DNA of 64,000 bases from Mycolicibacter hiberniae (GTDB lineage: Bacteria > Actinomycetota > Actinomycetes > Mycobacteriales > Mycobacteriaceae): the NCBI RefSeq assembly GCF_010729485.1, contig NZ_AP022609.1, positions 2,604,001 to 2,668,000 of the forward strand, given 5' to 3'. Both the position numbers and the translations under genes were made by a program. Below, piece by piece: positions 49,691 to 58,441 of the stretch. How positions within the stretch are numbered: position 1 is the stretch's first letter; every line of letters begins with the position of its first letter. The notes under the pieces were generated by a model, which was not told where the DNA came from, did no database searches, and saw only the letters and a list, made by a program, of their open reading frames with translations.

Positions 49691-50018
49691 GATCTCCCCC
49701 TCGCATGCTCCGGGCGGTTGCCCCGTACCGGCTGGCATACCCGGGCCGCCGGGCACGGAAACGGAAAGGGTGGTGTAGCAGTGCAATTGCGGGGGTATCC
49801 CGCCAGTCATGAAGGGACGGGCCGAGTGCGGGCGAGTTCACCCGACAGCCGCACACCAACGCGGCGCTGCGGGGCATTGACCGCCGGGCCGGCCTACCGT
49901 CCGGGCCGGCCCGGTCCGCAGCCCCATGGGTGTCGGTACCCGTGGATGCCGGGCCCCGGCGTCAGACAGAGCGCCACGGGTGGCCGTGGGCGTTAGACGC
50001 TAGCGATGCTTGCCGCGG
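49691..50018. other. Intergenic region upstream of pfpI
   Basis: Apart from the SigF promoter at 49737-49762 I see no gene here. The downstream end of the Rieske gene borders it. Confidence 0.5.
49737..49762 (-). promoter_or_regulatory. Consensus SigF promoter for pfpI operon
   Basis: GTTT (49759-49762) and GGGTAT (49737-49742), spacer 16, minus strand. Both boxes match the consensus. Confidence 0.85.
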
Positions 50019-50900
50019 TCACGGCGCTGCGCGCACCTCGATCCGGCCACCGACCTCACGGCACTCCAGCGCCGGCTGATCACCGGTGGCCGGCCCGCGG
50101 AGCAGCGTCCCGTCGCTGATGTCGAAGCGTGAGCCGTGGCACGAGCAGGTCACCACGGTGCCGTCCAAGTCACCCTTGCTCAGCAGGCAGCCACGGTGCC
50201 CGCAACGGTCGTGGATGGCCAACACCCGTCCACCGTGGCGAAGCAGCAACACCGGTGTGCCGTCGGCATGGGCGGCAAGCAGGCGATCCTCGACGAGCTC
50301 GGCACTGTCGAGCACAGGTGTCCAGCCGGCCGGGCCCGGATCGAACGCCGTCTGGTTGACGCCGACGCCGCGGGCATAGGCCAGGTGGCCGCCCAGGTAG
50401 CCGCCCAGGCCCAGGGTGAGGGCGCCACCGAGGCCCAGCGATGCAGCGCGCAGTCGCCTGCCCCGTAGCCGGTTGACCAGCGACGCAACATAGAGCAGCA
50501 GCGCGCCGGAATTGGCGCTGGCGTGGGCCAGACCCACCCGCCGGACCGCCTCATCGGACAGTTCGGTGTCGGCCCAGTCGCTGATACCGGTGATGGCTGT
50601 CGGCGCGAACGCAACGATGCCGACGGCGGTCAGCCGGTTGGCCGCCGCCGAACCGGAACGCGGGGCCAGCACGTCCAGCAGCAGCGCAGACAGAAACGAG
50701 CCGATAACCAGGCTGGTCATCGGCGGATGGGCGGGATGCCCCAGTGCGGTTCCGCTGATGAGGTCTTTGAGCCTGCCCCGCCCGACCAGCCGACGCACTC
50801 GGGCGGCGGCCAGCTGAGCCGGGGTATCCAGAACGCCTGCGCGTTCCACGGCCTCGGTCAGGCGCCGGGCCAGCACTGTGGCCGTCGATTGCTTGGGCAT
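50019..50900 (-). CDS. DUF2231 membrane domain fused to a Rieske 2Fe-2S domain
   Basis: A 293-residue protein. The N-terminal DUF2231-like part (about 40-180) has GHPAHPPMTSLVIGSF and four TM helices. The C-terminal Rieske domain (about 200-290) has RCGHRGCLL and CSCHGSRFDI: besides the two Cys and two His cluster ligands it has the extra Cys pair that forms a disulfide in bc1-type Rieske proteins. It probably moves electrons at the membrane. GGAGGGG precedes the ATG. No SigF site found. Confidence 0.85.
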   Translation of the reverse strand: MPKQSTATVLARRLTEAVERAGVLDTPAQLAAARVRRLVGRGRLKDLISGTALGHPAHPPMTSLVIGSFLSALLLDVLAPRSGSAAANRLTAVGIVAFAPTAITGISDWADTELSDEAVRRVGLAHASANSGALLLYVASLVNRLRGRRLRAASLGLGGALTLGLGGYLGGHLAYARGVGVNQTAFDPGPAGWTPVLDSAELVEDRLLAAHADGTPVLLLRHGGRVLAIHDRCGHRGCLLSKGDLDGTVVTCSCHGSRFDISDGTLLRGPATGDQPALECREVGGRIEVRAAP

Positions 50901-51094
50901 GTCCCCTCCGATCATCGATATGGCCGCGTCTGTCCGGCCGTAAATACCGCCTGTGGGGCGACCGCGGCGGCGACGGTGCCGCCACGGTCAACCCGTCCGC
51001 GACCGCACCATCGCGTCTCCCCCCGCCAAAGGGGCGATCCCCCGTTTGGCCCGTCCGCGATGGCGGTGCCGGCCCCGGTCGACTAGGAAGTCAG

Positions 51095-51631
51095 TCAGTA
51101 CTTGTCACACGTCTTGGCGATGGGACCGACGAGGTTGACGTACTGCGCCGCCTCGGGCACCGCCTGCGCCTGCTCGAGCATCTCCTCACGCTGCGGGGCC
51201 GGCGAGTTGAGGAAGTTCTGCAGGAACGCCTGTGCCATGGGTGCGGCGTTGAATTGTGCTGCCGCTTCCGGAGACTGCGCGTTCATCGCCGCGACCACCT
51301 GGGAGTAGTTGCACGTGGTGTTCACCGCGGGGTGCTGCGACCAGTGGCCGGGCACTCCCGGCTGGCCGGGCGGGTTCAGCTGACCCGGCGGCACACCCTG
51401 CTGACCCGGCGGAACCATCTGCTGGCCCGGCGGAACGGGCTGGCCGGGGATGCCGGGTTGCCCCGGGGTGCCCGGGCCCGGAACACCGGGGGCACCAGGG
51501 ACACCAGGGACGCCCGGGACACCGGGGACGCCCGGCTGGGTCGGCTCGGCGTTCGCCAGTCCGGTGCCGGCCGCCAACGCCAGCGCCATGCCACCGGTGG
51601 CGGCAAGCCTGGCCAAAGACGTTGTGATCAT
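51095..51631 (-). CDS. Exported hemophore-like protein with collagen-like Pro/Gly repeats
   Basis: A 178-residue secreted protein: signal peptide (about 1-28), a Gly-Val-Pro type repeat region (about 31-95), and a C-terminal helical domain (about 97-178). That domain has two Cys, TTCNYSQVVAAMN and AKTCDKY at the end. It resembles mycobacterial heme-binding (Rv0203-like) proteins. The C-terminal domain may bind heme; the repeats probably act as a spacer. Start chosen at ATG with GAGGGG upstream. Confidence 0.78.
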   Translation of the reverse strand: MITTSLARLAATGGMALALAAGTGLANAEPTQPGVPGVPGVPGVPGAPGVPGPGTPGQPGIPGQPVPPGQQMVPPGQQGVPPGQLNPPGQPGVPGHWSQHPAVNTTCNYSQVVAAMNAQSPEAAAQFNAAPMAQAFLQNFLNSPAPQREEMLEQAQAVPEAAQYVNLVGPIAKTCDKY

Positions 51632-51708
51632 GGAATTCCCCTCCCACTCGTGTTCCGTCGACGACGGCACCGAACTAGGCTTGCCGTTTTCGCCCGGGCT
51701 AAACCACG

Positions 51709-51734
51709 GTTTGCCTGCCCGTCGCAGTGGGTAT
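51709..51734 (+). promoter_or_regulatory. Consensus SigF promoter for cutinase 2
   Basis: GGTTT with GTTT at 51709-51712 and GGGTAT (51729-51734), spacer 16, plus strand. An upstream in-frame GTG at 51727 overlaps the -10 and is therefore not the start. Confidence 0.85.
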
Positions 51735-51747
51735 CGGACCCTTTGCT

Positions 51748-52422
51748 GTGATTACTCGAGTCCTCGCTGTGGCGGGTCTGGCGAGCGGAGCCGTGCTGGG
51801 CTGGACTTCCCCCGGCCCCGCGGTTGCCGCGGGTTGTCCAGACGTCGAGGTGGTTTTCGCCCGCGGTACGGGTGAGCCGCCCGGAGTCGGGTGGATAGGC
51901 CAGCAGTTCATCGACGCCCTGCGCTGGCGCACCTGGGGACGAGCCGTGGGTGTCTACCCGGTCGACTTCCCCGCGGTGCCCGAGTTCGGCCCGTCGGCCG
52001 CCGGTGTCGCCGACGCCTCCCGCCATATCCGGGAGATGACGGCCGGGTGCCCGGCTACGCAACTCGTGCTCGGCGGATATTCGCGCGGCGCGGCTCTGAT
52101 CGGGTATGCGACCGAACCCGCAGCCGGGGGGCTTGGCGAGGGATTGCCGCCCGACGCCGCAGGCCACGTCTCTGCCGTCGCGCTACTGGGCAAGCCGTCA
52201 CTGGAGTTTCTGAATTCGCTCGGGGCGCCGGCCCTGGCGGTCGGGCCGGCCTACGCCGCCAAGACGATCGACCTGTGTGCGCCCGGCGATCCGATCTGTT
52301 CGCAGGGCGGCGACGGCAGCGCGCACGCGGCGTATGCGGCAAACGGGATGACAGCCCAGGCGGCAGACTTCGCGGTGAGCCGCCTCCTGCCACCGGCAGG
52401 ACCGCCGGGGCAGCCGCTGTGA
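51748..52422 (+). CDS. Cutinase-family secreted serine esterase 2
   Basis: A 224-residue Culp/cutinase with signal peptide (about 1-28). CPDVEVVFARGTGEPPGVG opens the mature enzyme and GYSRGAALIG holds the Ser nucleophile. CAPGDPIC (Asp) and SAHAAYAANG (His) complete the triad. I placed the start at GTG 51748 because the SigF -10 ends at 51734. It should act on cell-envelope or host lipids under stress. Confidence 0.87.
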   Translation: MITRVLAVAGLASGAVLGWTSPGPAVAAGCPDVEVVFARGTGEPPGVGWIGQQFIDALRWRTWGRAVGVYPVDFPAVPEFGPSAAGVADASRHIREMTAGCPATQLVLGGYSRGAALIGYATEPAAGGLGEGLPPDAAGHVSAVALLGKPSLEFLNSLGAPALAVGPAYAAKTIDLCAPGDPICSQGGDGSAHAAYAANGMTAQAADFAVSRLLPPAGPPGQPL

Positions 52423-52483
52423 CTCGCGGGGCGAGCGCTGTGACTCGGGGCGAGGCGAGCAACCGGCGCGGCGATCGACAGCC

Positions 52484-53662
52484 CTACGGCTTGAGCGTGA
52501 TCTTCACGGCGCCGTCGCGCTTTTCCTGAAATATCTTGTACGCGTAAGGGGCCTGTTCGAGCGACAGTTCGTGGGTGGCGAAGGTGTCGACCCCAAGGGG
52601 GTCGTCGTCGGTCAGCCACCCCATCAGGGTGTCGACCCGCGGCTTGACGTTGGCCTGCCCCATCCGCAGCGTGATCTGCTTGTCGAACAGGGTGAACATC
52701 GGTAGCGGGTCGAGCTTGCCGCCGTAGACACCGACCACCGAAATGGTGCCGCCGCGACGCACGATCTCGATCGCCGAGTGCAGCGCGGCCAGCCGGTCGA
52801 TACCGGCCTTGCTGATCAACGGCCCGGCGACGGCATCCGGCAGAAGCGAGCTCAGCTGCTGCACGGCCTTGGCGCCACCGGAGCCGTGCGCCTCCATGCC
52901 CACGGCGTCGATCACCGCATCGGTCCCCTGCCCCGCGGTCCTGTCGCGGATCACCGCGGCGAGGTCAGACACCTCGCGCATGTCGATGACTTCGATGCCG
53001 CGGCGAGCCAACCGCCCCAGCCGCTCGGGCACCCGGTCCACGCCGATCACCCGGGCCCCCTGGTGAGCGGCGATCCGGGCCGCCATGTCACCGATCGGTC
53101 CCAGTCCCAGCACCGTCACCGAACCGCCGTCGGGGATCGCTGCGTACTCCACGGCCTGCATCGCGGTCGGCAACACATCCGAGAGGTAGACGAAGCGGGA
53201 GTCCGGCGGACCCTCAGGCACTTTGATGTGCGTATAGGAAGCCTGCGGCACCCGTAGGTACTGCGCCTGCGCGCCGGGCACCTGGCCGTAGAGCTTGGAA
53301 TACCCGAACAGCGCCGCGCCGGTGTCCTGATCACGCACCCGGGTGGTGTCGCACTGGGTCGGCAGACCGCCGCGGCACATGCCGCAGTTGCCGCAGGCGA
53401 TCTGGAACGGGATGACCACCCGGTCGCCCGGCTTGAGGTTGCTTACCTCTCGTCCTACCTCGACCACAATTCCGATCGGTTCGTGCCCGAGGATGTCGCC
53501 GGGGTCCATGAACGCACCGAGCACCTCGTAGAGGTGCAGATCGGACCCGCAGATATTGGTGGTCGTCACCTCGATGACGGCATCGGTGGGCTGCTCGATC
53601 TTCGGGTCCGGGACGGTATCGACCTGGACTTTGCGCTTGGCCTGCCATGTGACTGCCCGCAT
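52484..53662 (-). CDS. Zinc-dependent alcohol dehydrogenase (MDR superfamily)
   Basis: A 392-residue medium-chain dehydrogenase of the formaldehyde-dehydrogenase-like group. NICGSDLH and GHEPIG carry catalytic zinc ligands, CGNCGMCRGGLPTQC the structural zinc, and VLGLGPIGDMAAR the NAD(P) fold. It probably oxidises an alcohol or aldehyde adduct. A SigF-type promoter precedes it, divergent from the Mn catalase. Confidence 0.9.
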   Translation of the reverse strand: MRAVTWQAKRKVQVDTVPDPKIEQPTDAVIEVTTTNICGSDLHLYEVLGAFMDPGDILGHEPIGIVVEVGREVSNLKPGDRVVIPFQIACGNCGMCRGGLPTQCDTTRVRDQDTGAALFGYSKLYGQVPGAQAQYLRVPQASYTHIKVPEGPPDSRFVYLSDVLPTAMQAVEYAAIPDGGSVTVLGLGPIGDMAARIAAHQGARVIGVDRVPERLGRLARRGIEVIDMREVSDLAAVIRDRTAGQGTDAVIDAVGMEAHGSGGAKAVQQLSSLLPDAVAGPLISKAGIDRLAALHSAIEIVRRGGTISVVGVYGGKLDPLPMFTLFDKQITLRMGQANVKPRVDTLMGWLTDDDPLGVDTFATHELSLEQAPYAYKIFQEKRDGAVKITLKP

Positions 53663-53691
53663 AAGGTCGCCTCCATTGTGTCACCGCCCGG

Positions 53692-53717
53692 CTACCCCCG
53701 GACTCCACGATGCAAAC
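53692..53717 (-). promoter_or_regulatory. SigF-type promoter for the alcohol dehydrogenase
   Basis: GTTT (53714-53717) and GGGTAG (53692-53697), spacer 16, minus strand. Confidence 0.7.
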
Positions 53718-53754
53718 CCGTTGCCCACGCGCTTTCGCCGTTCTGCACCGCGAG

Positions 53755-53779
53755 GTTTGGCGGTGGCGCAGGCGGGTAA
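53755..53779 (+). promoter_or_regulatory. SigF-type promoter for Mn catalase
   Basis: GTTT (53755-53758) and GGGTAA (53774-53779), spacer 15, plus strand. Confidence 0.8.
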
Positions 53780-53818
53780 GCCGCAGGGAACAATCCAGCG
53801 TTGCCCGAGGGAGTCACC

Positions 53819-54709
53819 ATGTTCGTACACAACAAAGAGATGCAGTTCGAGGTCCGAGTGGAGCGGCAGGACCCGCGATTCGCCCGGCTGTTGCAGGAGC
53901 AGTTCGGTGGCGAGAACGGCGAACTCAAGGCGGCGATGCAGTACTTCACCCAGGCGTTCATCCTGCGCCGCAAGAATCCCAAGATGTACGACCTGTTCAT
54001 GGATATCGCCACCGAGGAGCTGAGCCATCTCGAGATGGTCGGTTCGCTGATCACCATGCTGCTCGACGGCCTCAACGACGATCTGAAGAATGCCAACGAG
54101 CTGTGCAACTGGATGCCGGCGGTGGCCAGCAACGACGGTCGGGAGCAGCTCCTGCACCAGGTCGCCCTCAATCCGCTGCACTTCGTGGAGACCGGTGGGG
54201 GGCCGCACGTCAGCAACGCCGCGGGCACCCCGTTCACCGGCGCCTACATCAACGCCAACGGCGACCCGTCCGTGGACTTGCGCAGCAACCTCGGCGCCGA
54301 GTCGCGGGCCAAGGTCGTCTACGAATACCTCAAGCAGTTCACCGATGACCCCGGCGTCCAGGACACCCTGACCTTTCTGATGACTCGCGAAGTCACCCAT
54401 TTCCAGCAGTTCACCGCAGCGCTCAACGAGTTGCCGGTCAACTTCCCACCCGGTCAGGCGCCGGGCGACGACCGCTTCCAGAATGTGGCGTTCAACCTCT
54501 CCGAAGGGGAGTCCAGCCGCGGCCCCTGGAATCAGGGCCAGGGCCCGTGGCCGCAGGGCATGGAGTGGGAGTACATCCAGACGCCGACTCGCGACTGGCT
54601 CGACGGCTCCGTTCGACGCAACCGCGGCCCGCAGGACAACCCCGAGGGCAGCCCCGCGGTCCACGCCGAGAAGCCCTTTGCGCACGAACAGCACAGCGCC
54701 ACAACGTAA
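53819..54709 (+). CDS. Manganese catalase
   Basis: A 296-residue non-heme catalase. Dinuclear Mn ligands are visible as Glu and His in NGELKAAMQYF, TEELSHLEMV and TREVTHFQQF. It dismutates hydrogen peroxide in the cytoplasm. GAGGGAG precedes the ATG. Mn catalase is a known SigF target in M. smegmatis. Confidence 0.93.
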   Translation: MFVHNKEMQFEVRVERQDPRFARLLQEQFGGENGELKAAMQYFTQAFILRRKNPKMYDLFMDIATEELSHLEMVGSLITMLLDGLNDDLKNANELCNWMPAVASNDGREQLLHQVALNPLHFVETGGGPHVSNAAGTPFTGAYINANGDPSVDLRSNLGAESRAKVVYEYLKQFTDDPGVQDTLTFLMTREVTHFQQFTAALNELPVNFPPGQAPGDDRFQNVAFNLSEGESSRGPWNQGQGPWPQGMEWEYIQTPTRDWLDGSVRRNRGPQDNPEGSPAVHAEKPFAHEQHSATT

Positions 54710-54756
54710 CCTCTACCCGCCCGCCGCCCCCAAGCGCGCCTCGGCGAGGCGCCGGT

Positions 54757-55341
54757 TCAGCTCTTGGGGGCGTCGGGCGGGTTGTCGGCGGCCCGGCCGC
54801 TGAGCCGGTCGCGCAGGTGGTCGGCGGCGGCGGCGGCCAAGCCCACCGTGTTCTGGGCCAGGCCTCCCGACGGGGCATTGGGGTGCGGCCGGGTCGGGGC
54901 GATCTTCTTCGCGGCCTGCAGTCTGTCGCCCAGCTTCTCGAGGTCCTCAGCACCGACCGCCGCAGCGAATCGCGGCCACACCATGGTCTCCTCGTAACTG
55001 ATGTGTTCGCGGGCCGCGACGATGAATTCTTCGAGCGCACGGTGAAAGTCGGGCTCGCCGGGGTGGCCGTTCTCCAGCTCTTGCAGCAGTTGCTTGCCGG
55101 CCTCCTCCTGCGCAATGGCGTGGTCGGCCAGATGGTCTCCGCCGTCGAGCGCAGCACGGACAGCAGGCCAGAACAGCTGCTCCTCGACCGCCTCGTGCTG
55201 GGACTCGGCGATCACCAGGTTGGTGACCATGGTCCCCAACCCGCTCTGCTGCGCACCGTCGCCGCGCGGCGCGCCGTCGAGAACCTCCAGCATGCCCAAT
55301 ACGCTTTCGTGGTCTGCGCGCAGAAAGCTCAATGCGTCCAT
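54757..55341 (-). CDS. Hemerythrin HHE-domain protein 2
   Basis: A 194-residue protein with His/Glu positions of a hemerythrin bundle (RADHESVLGML, ESQHEAVEEQLFWP, REHISYEETMVWP) and a C-terminal extension beginning IAPTRPHPNAP. It is a paralog of hemerythrin 1, not a recent duplicate. GGGGAGGG precedes the ATG and a SigF-like promoter lies upstream. Confidence 0.88.
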   Translation of the reverse strand: MDALSFLRADHESVLGMLEVLDGAPRGDGAQQSGLGTMVTNLVIAESQHEAVEEQLFWPAVRAALDGGDHLADHAIAQEEAGKQLLQELENGHPGEPDFHRALEEFIVAAREHISYEETMVWPRFAAAVGAEDLEKLGDRLQAAKKIAPTRPHPNAPSGGLAQNTVGLAAAAADHLRDRLSGRAADNPPDAPKS

Positions 55342-55394
55342 GGGTTTTCCCTCCCCGGTCGGTGATGAGTCCGGCTCCGAACCCACTCGGTCGC

Positions 55395-55419
55395 ATACCC
55401 ACCCGGATAGGTCCGTAAC
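55395..55419 (-). promoter_or_regulatory. SigF-type promoter for hemerythrin 2
   Basis: GTTA (55416-55419) and GGGTAT (55395-55400), spacer 15, minus strand. Confidence 0.72.
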
Positions 55420-55425
55420 CGGCAC

Positions 55426-55450
55426 GTTTCACCGGCGTCGCGCGGGGTAC
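55426..55450 (+). promoter_or_regulatory. SigF-type promoter for the FAD-Rieske gene
   Basis: GTTT (55426-55429) and GGGTAC (55445-55450), spacer 15, plus strand, nine bases before the ATG. Its -35 lies seven bases from that of the divergent hemerythrin promoter. Confidence 0.8.
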
Positions 55451-55459
55451 TGATCGAAC

Positions 55460-56965
55460 ATGACGTCCTTGTGGCTCGCCGACCGGATCACGACCTCACC
55501 GCACTCGGGTACTCCCGAAGACCTGCCCGGCTTCGCCGACGTGGTGGTGGCAGGCGCCGGTATCACCGGCCTGATGACCGCGGTGCTGCTGGCGCGGGCC
55601 GGACGGGACGTGCTGGTGCTGGAGGCCCGGACCGTCGGTTCCTGCGCAACCGGCAACACCACCGCCAAGATCAGCCTGCTGCAGGGCACGCAACTGTCGG
55701 CGATCTGGGCTAAACAGGGCAAACGCCTGGCCGGGGAGTACCTGGACGGCAACCGCGCCGGACAGGACTGGCTGCTGGCGTTCTGCGCGGCGTCAGGGGT
55801 CGCGGTCCAGCGCGAGGACGCCTACAGCTTCGCGCAGTCCGCGCGGGGGGTCGCGGCCGCGCGCGCGGAGTTCGAGGCCTGCCGCGCACTGGGCCTGCCG
55901 GTGACGTGGGAGCCGCACGCCGACGTACCGTTCAGCTACCACGGCGGCGTGCGACTGGGCGAGCAGGCACAGTTCGACCCGATGCCGTTCCTGGACGCTC
56001 TGCGCGCAGAACTGCTCACACATGGCGGGCAACTGCTGGAACACGCACGTGTGCAGCGTGTTTCAAGCAAAAATCACGGCCTTCACCTGGAGGTCAACGG
56101 CCCGCGCGGCCAGACCGAGGTGCATGCCAACCAACTGATACTGGCCACCGGAATCCCGATCCTGGACCGCGGTGGCTACTTCGCCCGGGTCAAGCCCAGC
56201 CGGTCCTACTGCATGGCGTTCGATGTGCCCGGCGAGATCACCCGGCCCATGATGATCTCCACCGATTCGCCGACCCGATCGCTGCGTTACGCCCCGGTCG
56301 ACGGCTCGCGGCGCCTGCTGGTCGGTGGGGCCGGACATACCGTCGGACGCGCGAAGTACCCGATCGATGCGCTCGCCGAACTGGAGTCGTGGGCAGTCCG
56401 GCATTACCCGGGCGCGACCCGCACGCACCTGTGGTCGGCGCAGGACTACGCCCCCGTCGACGAGCTCCCCTATGTCGGACCCATCCTGCCCGGAAACGAC
56501 ACCACGTACGTGGCGACGGGTTTCAACAAATGGGGCATGACCAACGGGGCAGCCGCGGCACTGGCGTTGTCGGGCCGGCTGCTCGGCGAGCGACCCGCGT
56601 GGGACCGGGCGTTCGCCAGCTGGAGCCCTCGCGAGCTCCGCGGGCTGCCGGAAGCCGCGGCGGCCAATTTCGCGGTCGGCCTCAATCTGGCCAAGGGCTG
56701 GATCACGCCGACGACGCACATCGGCCAGCACTTCTTGGGTAAGGACGCCGGTGTGGTCAGCGGTCCCCCGTGGCACCTGCAGGCCCATTGCCGGGTGGAC
56801 GGCGTGGAGCACCGCCTCTCACCGGTCTGCCCGCATCTGGGCGGCATCGTCACCTGGAATGACGCCGACCTGGCCTGGGAGTGCCCGCTGCATGGCTCGC
56901 GCTTCGCCCCCGACGGCGCTCTGCTGGAAGGACCGGCCACCCGCGGCCTGACCGCCGGCAGCTGA
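55460..56965 (+). CDS. FAD-dependent oxidoreductase with C-terminal Rieske domain
   Basis: A 501-residue fusion. The N-terminal DAO-type FAD domain has VVVAGAGITGLMTAVLLARA and later YVGPILPGNDTTYVATGF. The C-terminal Rieske domain has CPHLGG and CPLHGSRFAPDG, without the disulfide Cys pair. It probably oxidises an amine-type substrate and passes electrons to the cluster. A SigF-type promoter places the start only nine bases after the -10. Confidence 0.9.
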   Translation: MTSLWLADRITTSPHSGTPEDLPGFADVVVAGAGITGLMTAVLLARAGRDVLVLEARTVGSCATGNTTAKISLLQGTQLSAIWAKQGKRLAGEYLDGNRAGQDWLLAFCAASGVAVQREDAYSFAQSARGVAAARAEFEACRALGLPVTWEPHADVPFSYHGGVRLGEQAQFDPMPFLDALRAELLTHGGQLLEHARVQRVSSKNHGLHLEVNGPRGQTEVHANQLILATGIPILDRGGYFARVKPSRSYCMAFDVPGEITRPMMISTDSPTRSLRYAPVDGSRRLLVGGAGHTVGRAKYPIDALAELESWAVRHYPGATRTHLWSAQDYAPVDELPYVGPILPGNDTTYVATGFNKWGMTNGAAAALALSGRLLGERPAWDRAFASWSPRELRGLPEAAAANFAVGLNLAKGWITPTTHIGQHFLGKDAGVVSGPPWHLQAHCRVDGVEHRLSPVCPHLGGIVTWNDADLAWECPLHGSRFAPDGALLEGPATRGLTAGS

Positions 56966-56968
56966 GCC

Positions 56969-57757
56969 CTACTGCAGCTGGTCGCGCAACTTCGCCAGCG
57001 ATTTTGCCAGCAGGCGCGACACATGCATCTGCGAGATACCGACCTGCTCCGCGATCTGCGTCTGGGTCATCGACTCGAAGAACCGCAGGACCAGCACGGT
57101 GCGTTCACGTTCCGGCAGGGCTTCCAGCAAGGGCCGCAAAGCCTCTCGATCTTCGATCCGGCTCATCCGGGCATCGACGTCACCGAGCGTATCCGCGATC
57201 GAACGGACATCGTCCTCATCCGAACTGCCGCCGCCGTCGATGGACAACGTGTTGTAGGAACTTCCCGCAACCAGTCCTTCCACCACTTCGTCGCGGCCCA
57301 GCTCCAACTCGGTCGCCAGTTCCGAGGCGGTGGGCGCCCTGCCCAGCCGCTGGGACAGTTCAGCGGTCGCCATGCCCAGCCGCAGATGCAGTTCTTTGAG
57401 CCGGCGGGGCACCTTGACCGACCAACTGTTGTCGCGGAAGTGGCGGCGGACCTCGCCCATGATGGTCGGAACAGCGAAAGAGACGAAGTCCGAACCGGTC
57501 TCGACGTCGAAGCGCGTCACGGCGTTGACCAGACCCACCCGCGCGACCTGAACCAAGTCGTCGCGCAACTCGCCGCGTCCCTCGAACCGGCGAGCGATGT
57601 GATCCGCCAGCGGCAGGCACCGTTCGACGATCTTGTCTTTGCGATTGCGGAAATCCGGCGACCCGGGTTCGTACTGCGCCAGCTCCCGAAACATGTCGCC
57701 GACATCGGAATACTCCGAGCCGGAACGTGAGCCGCTGTCGGCGGCACGCGGAGTCAC
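56969..57757 (-). CDS. sigF: RNA polymerase sigma factor SigF
   Basis: A 262-residue group 3 sigma factor close to M. tuberculosis SigF. Region 2 has RDDLVQVARVGLVNA and GSDFVSFAVPTIMGEV, region 3 RLGRAPTASELA, and region 4 TQTQIAEQVGISQMHVSRLL. It directs general-stress transcription and is held by RsbW, whose gene overlaps it by four bases. The many matching promoters in this window are its likely targets. Confidence 0.97.
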   Translation of the reverse strand: MTPRAADSGSRSGSEYSDVGDMFRELAQYEPGSPDFRNRKDKIVERCLPLADHIARRFEGRGELRDDLVQVARVGLVNAVTRFDVETGSDFVSFAVPTIMGEVRRHFRDNSWSVKVPRRLKELHLRLGMATAELSQRLGRAPTASELATELELGRDEVVEGLVAGSSYNTLSIDGGGSSDEDDVRSIADTLGDVDARMSRIEDREALRPLLEALPERERTVLVLRFFESMTQTQIAEQVGISQMHVSRLLAKSLAKLRDQLQ

Positions 57758-58191
57758 CGCTCGGAGTCCGCCCGGCGGGTTGTCAGCGTGACCCCGAATA
57801 CCTCACCCGGGCTGTCGGACTCATGGCCGCCCCGAAACGTCTGCACGTCATCGACCAGGGAGGTCAGGACGTGCCAGCTGAAACTTCCGGGGGCCAGCAC
57901 GCCGGCCCCGTCGCCGGCCGCCGACGCCTGGATGGTGACCCGGTCGTCGTGCGGGTCGACGACCACCGTCAGCATGGCGCCGGGCGCCGCGCTGCGGATC
58001 AGCTGGGTACACAGTTCGTCGATCGCCAGCCGCAGGTCGGCGACGGTGTCGACGTCGAAATCCTCGAATGTGGCGATCGCCCCGACAAGCATTCGCACCA
58101 CCGCCAGACTTTCCAGTCTGGGTGAGACCCGCAGCTCAACTGCCCGCTCGCTGCACGACTGCTGGGTCGGGTCACTGTGGATTTCGGTCAT
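57754..58191 (-). CDS. rsbW: Anti-sigma F factor RsbW (UsfX)
   Basis: A 145-residue GHKL-ATPase-fold anti-sigma factor. AVVRMLVGAIATFEDFD and DLRLAIDELCTQLI (N-box region) match UsfX; the Bergerat fold is compact and the kinase motifs are weak, as in M. tuberculosis. It sequesters SigF and is released by anti-anti-sigma proteins such as the STAS homologs in this window. GGGAGG precedes the ATG. Confidence 0.95.
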   Translation of the reverse strand: MTEIHSDPTQQSCSERAVELRVSPRLESLAVVRMLVGAIATFEDFDVDTVADLRLAIDELCTQLIRSAAPGAMLTVVVDPHDDRVTIQASAAGDGAGVLAPGSFSWHVLTSLVDDVQTFRGGHESDSPGEVFGVTLTTRRADSER

Positions 58192-58340
58192 GAGGCCTCC
58201 CGGCGGAATCGGACCGAGACTACTGCTGCGTGTCATTCGACTGCTCACCACCCTCGCCCGCAGGCCCTGCCGCATCCCGCCTTCTGCAGAAACCGTCAAC
58301 ATCGCACGCCGACTGCCCAAAGATCAGACATGGACCGTCT

Positions 58341-58366
58341 GTACCCCCTGCCCGCGTATTTCAATC
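58341..58366 (-). promoter_or_regulatory. SigF-type promoter for rsbW-sigF (autoregulation)
   Basis: GATT (58363-58366) and GGGTAC (58341-58346), spacer 16, minus strand. One -35 mismatch. It leaves a leader of about 140 nt before rsbW. Confidence 0.6.
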
Positions 58367-58441
58367 CTGATCCCTGCCCCAGCCACGCAGCGGCCCGGCC
58401 GGGACGACACCCGGCCGGGCCGCCGTAGACCCCCCCCCGGG

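Noticed and set aside
51727..51747. GTG 51727 as start of cutinase 2
   Set aside because: It lies at the -10 box of a consensus SigF promoter, so it would not be in the mRNA; GTG 51748 follows it.
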